Positions 56,301 through 64,000 of a stretch of DNA of 64,000 nucleotides are shown here, one piece after another; the stretch's first letter is position 1, and each line of letters opens with the position of its first letter. Under the pieces are notes generated by a model, which worked only from the letters and a program-made list of their open reading frames with translations, had not been told where the DNA came from and made no database searches. This DNA comes from Salvia splendens. Its lineage: Eukaryota; Streptophyta; Magnoliopsida; Lamiales; Lamiaceae. The DNA lies in contig NC_056039.1 in the NCBI RefSeq assembly GCF_004379255.2, forward strand, positions 9,846,501-9,910,500. Direction: 5' to 3'. The position numbers were made by a program, and so were the translations under genes.

Positions 56301-59300
56301 AAAAATAATTCATAAATATATTGAAGTGGGATCTGAATAATATTATGTGTAGGTATGTAGATGTAAAAACAGATTGCGCGAGTGTTTGAGCCAAAACATT
56401 TTCAATCCACACACACACACATAGAGAGAGCACAGAAATTTCAGATGATGAGGAAAAACCAGAGCTGCTAGTCGAGGTGTGCATTGGGTAAACCCCACCC
56501 CTTAATCACATAAATATATTGAAGTGGAATCTGAATAATATTATGTCTAGGTATGAAGATGTAAAAACAGATTGCACGAGTGTCTGAGCCAAAACATTTT
56601 GACGTGATAGTGTTTGAGCCAAAACATTTTCAACCCACAGAGAGAGAGAACAGAAATTTCAGATGATGAGAAAAAACCAGAGCTGCTAGTCGAGGTGTGC
56701 ATTGGGTAAACCCCACCCCTTAATCACAAGAATACCCACGCCACCATCAGGCCATTCCCAAGGGTCAAATAAGAAATGACTGAGTGGGTATAGACTGGTG
56801 AATCCGATCCACTGTCAAATCCCCAATCCAAAGTCCAAACACAGTATAAGATTAGAAAAGCTTTAATGATTTTAGGCCACTATACCTGATTTTTCAGCAA
56901 GCCACATACAATAGCTACATGTGAAGGAAGAACATTCCCAGCAAGATATTTAAGGACTCCATTGGAACTTGGAAGGCTCGATAGCTCAAAGTGGTCTGAT
57001 ATATCTACGAACAACCGACAACCAATTTCTTGCGTGATATCTGTAAGACACTCAAATGCTGAACTGGTAACCAACTCAAATTGAGCCATCCCAGTGACTA
57101 CCACATCTGGCTTCAATTTTCTGATCAGTTCCACCATTGAATCTGACTGCCGTGGCGCTTCAATGACAGCAACTCCTCCCACTGAATGTTTTCCACTTCT
57201 GTCTTCTGCAAATGAGATTGAAGTTGTCAACAATAATTATGTACACTTTCTGTCTCCCACTCAATATTTTCTGGAATTTATAATAAAAAATAAAATAAAA
57301 TAAAAAACTCCCAGGGTCCTAATTTCTAAGCAAACTCCTAGGACAAGGGAAAAGCACAGTAGATATTCGGTATACTGCTTGCTTCTCTTCAGATTGGTAC
57401 AATACATTTCTTCATTTCTTTTCACACAAAACAAAAGCAAAGGAAAAATAAATAAATAAAACTTCATCATAATATTGATTACTATCCATCTTGTTGGTTT
57501 ACTATAAATGAAGCAAAGACCAACTTCCATAGATGTTATTATAAATACTGCTATTCAGGTATTTCCCTTAGAAACTATACCGTTCAGATAGTTTGACATT
57601 GTCCCAAACTCCAGTGATGGCTATAAAGTGAACTCCTATTTCAGATGTGGAGAGGTAAGAAAAGAAAACAATTAAGAGGTGATACAAGAGACCTCAACAA
57701 TATAAGCATTTACCATACCCCAACATCTAGCGATGTCAACCATTGTTTTGGTAGATTCCGAGACAATTGCTCATCAACAATGGCAAGGCGAGGAGACAAC
57801 AGATGTAAAGAACTTTCTACCGCCACTGTCCTCGAAGGAAATACAACAACATTCTGGCCAGGAAAATGAGAAAAAGAATGCAAATTAGATGAGTCGGGGA
57901 CTTGACCTTGTACGGAAAACTATAAAAATCCAACAGTGTTGTGATATTATTTTACATGAACAAAGATTACAGTATATTTAGGAAGTTGATATAGCAATAC
58001 ACAGAAATAGAGTAAGCAATCTAGTCTGAGGTATTGTGTTGTAGGCTTGTCATATATTCCTTGATAATTTCTAAAGCTAAATACAGAAAATACCTGAAAA
58101 TGTCATAATCAACTGATTCATAATAATAAGTATATTACCTATTTTGTCGTCAAATTCGGTTTCCGTGTTCAGTAGAAGGATACTAACATTTTATCTATTT
58201 AACTACTGTCGACAAGGTTGGTATTCTTTAAGCTAGACTTAGCAATATTAATAAGCACTTTCAACAATTGGTTACGTTTATGTTTCTGGAAGATGTTTGC
58301 AGCTTAGGTTATGTGCAGAGCTTTTCAGCTCTGTGCCCTTTTGGGGTGCGTTTTCTTTTGATTTAGTGATTTATCGTTCACTCTCACCTTGGCGCTAGTA
58401 CTATCATAAGTTTCATTAAAGAAATACAGAAGGCAGAGACCACGAAAATGCTAATGCATTCACTTTGAAAATTGAAACTCGTCAAAAAGAATATAAAAAA
58501 GGAATTGGAAAAGAAAATATTCTTACATCTGCAGTTAGTGGAATATGATGGTATGTTCTCATAAAACCAGAGATAAGATTACGGAATAGCCTACTTCCAG
58601 CTGGGGGTTCATATGAAAGAAAATAATTCTTTTTCAGAACACTAGCAAGATAAGCTAGGAATGGAATTTTCTCATCAGCAACAGAGTCATCTTGAAATGA
58701 CAAATCTAAACTGCTACTGATGTCATGGAACCCTTTTATGAGAAACTCAAAAATCCCTTTCACCTGTTGCAGCAGATTTAATCAGTGCTCCACCTCTATT
58801 ATCATTCTTCTGTTATGTGCTTGCTTGTAAATACACAAGTACCTACAAACAAGTCGTACCTGATTAGGTTGACGGAGCTGACAACTGTACACTGATAGGG
58901 CATGAGAAATACGACCGCCAGCCTTAGCATAAGCCCATGCTGTCCGGGCACAAATTGGTTGGTCTCCAGCTAGACCCATGAAGAACTCAAAACGGTGTGG
59001 GCTATTCTTTTCTATTTCAACCAAAGCTGAAATGTCTGTATCGGCAGCCTGCGCTGAAAGATATCTAAGAAAGTACACATTTGGATGTTATCAAACAAAT
59101 AGACGTGTATTAGAACCTGAAGAATTTTAGTCTGCCATAGCTGGTCAACAAGCAAACCACGACGCTCAAACAAACGTCTGCAAACAGCTTGTCCTGGGCG
59201 GCCTCCCATATTAAAAATCATAATCCCGAGAGGTTTTATAACAGATATACCTTCTTCAACAGCACGTGCAATTAATCCTAAGCCAAACTGGTCTTCAACA

Positions 59301-61518
59301 AATCCCTAAAGACAGCGGAGAACAGTGATAGAAGTAGTCTGGTTCAGAAATAATCAACAGGGCAGAGGCACAGAAGGCAAATAACATCTGAAGTTGAATG
59401 AACAGAGACACCATTGAATACCAATAGCAGAGGGGATAAAAACTATCTCCGTATTAAGCCACCAGCAAGAAAATACAGACAGGTCAAAAGATGGACCAAT
59501 TTTGATATTGTGAATGGAAATGCAATCAATAGAAAATTTGTTAGGCTGCAAAGCAAGTAAAGCTGTTCAATATTTCAATGTCTACCAATAAATATCCAAT
59601 TCGAATAAAATTTCTCTCAGCTCTTTTAAAAGATTATAACTCCATATGCCTCTCACAGAAACTTGAGTTCTGGGTTCTTTTCACCCATGTAAAAGGTTTT
59701 CTTTTTTTTTAACCAGATAGTTAGAACAAAAAAATCACTACTCCATAAACCAAAATATCCAGTCACACGCGGTTTCTTTCATTTGAAAATTTTAAATGAA
59801 GGAAAATTCATAAAGACACCTGCTATCAGTATAGTGGTTTGCCTTTCACTTTTCTTGCTTTAGATTTCGCTACCAGACTACCAGTATAGCTAAAAATCAC
59901 ACTGCATATTAATTTCATATACATTTACTAAAGAAGTCTTCATAGCTACATAAATAAACCAAGCAGCAAGCATATATACTTCATAATGAAAGAGTAGATG
60001 CTGTTTGCAACATACTAGATATGACTAAAGTTGAACTACCATTGAACCTGGAGAGCACAATAGTTGCTCAGCGATTGTAGGAATTCTTCACTGGCATTTT
60101 CAGTAACCATTTTGGACATTGCATCTGAATTAGGATTAAGTATATGCAAAGGAAAATGACGAGAATGATCAGAATGCAGAAAAAGTCTAATATGGCAATG
60201 TTATTGTAATCCCAATATAAACAAAAAATTGACATGGCCTATGTACTAATTAGCTAATATTTGCAAAATGATTCATTAAATTGGTGATAATACCTGTGGT
60301 ATGCACCCCACAATTCGCTCAAGTTCAATATGATTATCTCTGCAGTAAGACAGCAAATCAGATTCATGAAATTCAACTCTGTCAAGAAGAGTTTTATTGT
60401 CCTCATCATAAATTGGATTGCCTTTTTCATCCAAAGCATTCATATACAGATTTATCCAGGAAATCTTAACTGCTCTTGGATTAATATCAAGCCCGTAGAC
60501 CTGCAAAGTGGCGTGTGAGTGTGTTAAAAACTTTGTTCAGCACAGAGGGACATAATTCACAAGCACACAGTGAACACTAGAAGCAAATAAAAAGCAGTTA
60601 AAATTAAACTGTATGATGTAAGACATAGACCTTTAATGGTGAACACTTCTCAGCTATTGCTATGGATATCTATCCATTTCTACAGCCAAGCTCTGCTACT
60701 GTCCTGTCCTTAAAAATAGAATCTGGATGTCGGTTGATCCCCTCATAAAAGGTGAATGACCAATCCTCTGGCATAAAGATACTGGGTATTACCATCATGG
60801 TGAGTTTCCTCCTCTTCTGGAAACCTGTGAACAATGACAGGGTGCTGTAAACTAAAGCAGTGAAAGAGAGATGAAAATGACATGAAACCAAAGCAGTGAA
60901 AGTGAAGTGAAACTTTATTGATCAATTGAGTTACATGAAACGAATAGAACAAGAAAGCTCAAGTACAAACAAGATGGAGATACATATAAGCTAGCCAATT
61001 TGAAATTTGCGATCATAGAAGGGGATAGAAACATGTCTATTTCTTAATTACACTCTTGCCACTACCTGGATTCTCACAAACTACCAAAAGGAGATCTCGT
61101 TAAGTTCATTGAATAAAATTTCGAGAGGAACTCCAACAGTATCCCAACAAATTCACTTTCATCTGATTGTTAACTAGGACGAATTGATAATGATCAATTC
61201 AAGCTCTTTTCCCACGATTACCTCGACTACTTGTCTAATTTACAGTCCAAACACAATAACAAACAGAAATGACGCAAAATGCGAGTTAACCTTCATATTT
61301 TTGTAGATATATGTCCTGAATTTGAAAATGGTAGGTCTGCAGACAGGATTCGGAGGGTTCCTTGGAGTGAAATCGTTTGTGGAGCTCAGAGAGAAAATCC
61401 GGGCATCGGTTCGAGTAGTCGGATCCTCGAGGCGCTCCAGTAGTGATCGGTTGGCACTGTAGGCAGCGTCACCGGACTGTTGGCACTGGTTCAGAAAGTC
61501 TTCCATCACAGCTCCCAT
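53364..61518 (-). pseudogene. MMT: methionine S-methyltransferase, twelve exons, several disabling lesions
   Basis: MMT is a cytosolic enzyme that makes S-methylmethionine from methionine and S-adenosylmethionine. Exons on the minus strand are 61518-61291, 60824-60631, 60500-60294, 60143-60048, 59305-59117, 59048-58860, 58763-58527, 57853-57719, 57205-56886, 56089-55910, 54802-53837 and 53648-53364. Together they cover the usual length of about 1075 residues: an N-terminal methyltransferase domain, then an aminotransferase-like C-terminal domain (YISGPTISPTGLLYSNEE in exon 11). Lesions are a one-base deletion in exon 1 (about 61389-61396), GGA to AGA in SAM-binding motif I (ELGCGNG reads ELGCRNG, 60679-60681), TGG to TAG at 60670-60672, a lost splice acceptor (TTTGCAT for TTTGCAG) before exon 4, and an exon 8/9 phase mismatch of one base. 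The other exons are open. Start chosen at MGAVMEDFLNQ. Confidence 0.85.
56311..56727 (+). repeat. tandem duplication of about 0.2 kb in an MMT intron
   Basis: Two adjacent copies (56311-56508 and 56509-56727) share CATAAATATATTGAAGTGG, CAGATGATGAG and AAACCCCACCCCTTAATCAC. The first carries a CA microsatellite; the second has an extra GTTTGAGCCAAAACATTTT block. Confidence 0.9.
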
Positions 61519-62093
61519 TGCTAAGAAAAAAAAAGCTCTACTGCGTTGGAATGCTTGTGCTGTGATGTGTGTGCCTTCAAAAAGATAATGGTAGTAAAAA
61601 AGCACTACATTCGACAAAGAACCCATGTTAATGTTATGTGATCTATAGCATATCCAAAAAAAATTTTGAATTATTTACTATATTTATTTTTATCAAAATT
61701 CCATCTAAGTGGGCAACTCTCGCACGTGGACATTTAATTTTCGAACTATCTATTTTATAGTACAAATGTTGCACCAATTACCAAGATCATTTTTTAAAAT
61801 AAGAATTTGACCAATGATAGTAATTTTTTGATAATTTAATTTTATATTTTTAGAAAAATATAGATACAACACCTACCATGTACACTACACGTTGCTCAGT
61901 ACATGCTCGCTAATATCGTGCTTGGTTAACTATCGAGTACTCTTGCGCTTGGTAACTTCCCCGATTCAGATATTAAGAGGAACATTGATCAATATGATCA
62001 GCTGCGTCTATTTTCACAAAGATTATAAAGTGAATGACAAATCCTTTTCCTATTTACAACACATTTACAGCAGCAGATCATAAAAGGCTATGA
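61519..62093. other. gap between MMT and the TVP38 gene
   Basis: It holds the MMT promoter/leader and the 3' side of the TVP38-type gene, both on the minus strand. No separate gene recognised. Confidence 0.6.
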
Positions 62094-64000
62094 CTAAGGC
62101 AACGAAAAACTATTCTTGTATTTCTCAAGTGGGAGCTTGTGCATCTCAAACCTACTATTATTGTTGGTAGCTGAATCTTCGACGTTGGCTTCTGCAGCTT
62201 TGAGCTCGTCCAATGTTCTTCTAGCGTAGACGGTGAAAGCAACTGTAGTGATGATTGCAACTATGAAGGAGAAGGCATTGTAAATGATCTCCACTGGAGT
62301 GAGATGATAGTTCCTATATTGGACATCTGCCAACGTCCTTATAAGCCGACCACTGCAGAAAACAACCGTACAGAAGATTTAGATGATTGGCATGATCCTT
62401 GCGCAAGAACGACACATAAATAAAAATAATTATACCACAACTGAGAGAGGAAGGGAGAACCTGTAGATGTAGATGAATGCCTCTGGAATCATGCCTGCGA
62501 CTGAACCCCATATATAGGGCCAGAATCGCATACTTGTGACCACAACTGCGTAATTGAATATTGTGTATGGGAATGGTGAAACCCGGAACAGTGCAACGAC
62601 TTTAAACTGATGGAACCAACTTCCTTCTCCAGCCAACCTTATCATAGCAGCTTTTTGGGGCCATCTTTTCAGCCATTGCTGCGGATGCATCAAGAAACAA
62701 ATACTTTACTAAACGACGTACATGGAAGAGAATGCACAAAGAGCAAGTTTCTGCCTTACATGAATTCTGTCGCGAAAGATTAAACCAATTAAATACGGAA
62801 GAACCATCCCAATCGTTGTTCCCACCATAATTATGACGAAACCCAGTCCGTATCCAAAAATCATCCCGGCAAGCCACATGGACGGACCAGAAGGAATTAG
62901 GAAAACAGGGAACAAAGCCAAAGAAGCTACAATTACAAGCGCCAGTAATGGACGGCCAAATGCAGTGGCTTCCCATTGCAACAGTGGGAAAAGAACCTAA
63001 CCAGAAACAAAGAGTTGCAGGTAAGATAATAAGCATTGAAGTCATAAGAGTCTGTAAATTATTAGTTCCATTAGAACCATAGTGCAGTGTTAAATGGGAC
63101 TGGACAAAGCAAAAAAATTTTGACATACAAATGCAAATTTATTCCAACAGATAATAGCCAACAATTGTGCAATTCCAACAAGGAAAGGTGAAAGACGGAC
63201 AATGAAAGACGAATGGAATATATTAACTGAACTCCTCAAACGATGCAAACAGCGAGAAACTTTACTCAACTATATTATTGATTGAATAATTCTGCACACC
63301 TACGTACACCATTAAATACTAAAGAAAACCCTGAACATAACAAAAGCCAATGCACAAATAGGCCTTTACCCAATAAGAATAGTAATTTAATACTAAAGGA
63401 TAATGAATTGGAAAACAGACTGACTAAGCAAGAAACTAAATAACTCCAGCCAACAAAGAACTCTTCAGTCACTGTAATCCACCACAGCCCTTGCTCCTCT
63501 CGGATAGGTGTGTCGCGGCGTTTTTCAGCCAACACACACACACACACACACACAGAGAGAGAGAACAGGGGGGGAAAAAAGAGAAGAAAAGTTTTTCCAC
63601 TGGTGACAAAGCCCATGAACAGATGCAACTCATCTTTGAATTACTAGTTAATTGCTATTCACCATTGGAGAATTTCAAATCTTTAGATCAAATTATTAGT
63701 TAATCAGAAAATAAGTCTTTAAGTCTGCTTTTCAGTTTAAGAAGTAAACACTGAAAGATATTTCACCAGAATGTGTGGAAATTGAAGTACCTTTTCCACA
63801 AGAAACGGCACTCCATACTTAACGAACACAAGGAGCAAAACCATGGTAAGTGAAAACCATATTATGGCCCTGATCCACCATGCAAAAGATCTTTTTCTTG
63901 GCGGGGTTTGAGATACTGTATATGTTTCGTGTGTCCTTAATTCATCGGGAACAACCAATCTCACATACTCACTGTCTTCCTTCCCTTGAGCTTTACTCTC
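62094..64000 (-). CDS. TVP38/TMEM64 (DedA-type, SNARE-associated Golgi) membrane protein, 5' end outside the window
   Basis: Exons on the minus strand are 64000-63791 (continuing beyond the window), 62996-62760, 62678-62461 and 62352-62094. All junctions are GT-AG and all phases agree. The protein has a transmembrane helix in the first visible exon ([18 protein letters not shown]). The VTT/DedA core follows: [23 protein letters not shown], then [13 protein letters not shown], then the [19 protein letters not shown] re-entrant-type stretch and [12 protein letters not shown] last helix ([16 protein letters not shown]) is followed by a charged tail ending KNSFSLP. Eukaryotic members act in the secretory pathway; related VMP1/TMEM41B proteins are lipid scramblases, but activity of this branch is not established. 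The start codon is not in the window. Confidence 0.88.
63532..63565 (+). repeat. CA/GA microsatellite
   Basis: About fourteen CA units run into GA units inside the first visible intron of the TVP38-type gene. Confidence 0.95.

Noticed and set aside
63275..63628. 117-codon hydrophobic open frame in the TVP38 gene
   Set aside because: It falls inside an intron, spans a CA microsatellite, and the flanking exons splice in phase without it.
1..64000. CRISPR arrays, operons, phage or bacterial defence systems
   Set aside because: The window is plant nuclear DNA with introns and plant transposons; tandem repeats found are LTR minisatellites or element subterminal arrays without spacer structure.

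Overview
The window looks like nuclear DNA from a flowering plant, probably a eudicot. The evidence is plant-specific gene families with plant exon structures (a PPR protein, an EXO70B exocyst subunit, a PADRE/DUF4228 protein, methionine S-methyltransferase, GAMETE CELL DEFECTIVE 1), AT-rich intergenic DNA, and typical plant transposons. The species cannot be fixed from sequence alone; an asterid such as Lamiales is only a guess.

Layout. 1-4.5 kb: the 3' part of a Ty1/copia element (+), one frameshift from a continuous polyprotein. 7.6-8.4 kb: a non-autonomous hAT element with a perfect 8-bp duplication. 9.6-11.0 kb: an intact PPR gene (+). 15.2-17.1 kb: a PIF/Harbinger copy carrying only an ORF1 (Myb/SANT-like) gene. 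17.7-26.0 kb: a decayed Ty1/copia element (-) whose 5' LTR contains a hAT element with an 8-bp duplication. 26.3-26.8 kb: a PADRE gene (-). 28.5-30.4 kb: a Harbinger copy with an intact transposase. 33.0-35.0 kb: a Harbinger copy with a broken ORF1. 36.9-38.8 kb: a Harbinger copy with a broken transposase. 39.5-41.3 kb: intact EXO70B1 (-). 44.6-48.3 kb: a three-level nest (hAT containing a solo LTR containing a smaller hAT). 49.6-52.9 kb: GCD1 (+, four exons). 53.4-61.5 kb: methionine S-methyltransferase (-, twelve exons) with several inactivating lesions. 62.1-64.0 kb: a TVP38/TMEM64 (DedA-type) membrane protein gene (-), running off the window.

No operon-like or metabolic cluster is visible. 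The host genes are ordinary single genes in a transposon-rich background. The points most worth following up are: (a) four Harbinger copies of almost equal size (1.88-1.99 kb) that each carry either transposase or the ORF1 partner but never both, each with its own subterminal repeat array; (b) the nested insertion at 44.6-48.3 kb, whose order can be read from target duplications and from the restored reading frame; (c) a full-length MMT gene that appears to be a recent pseudogene.
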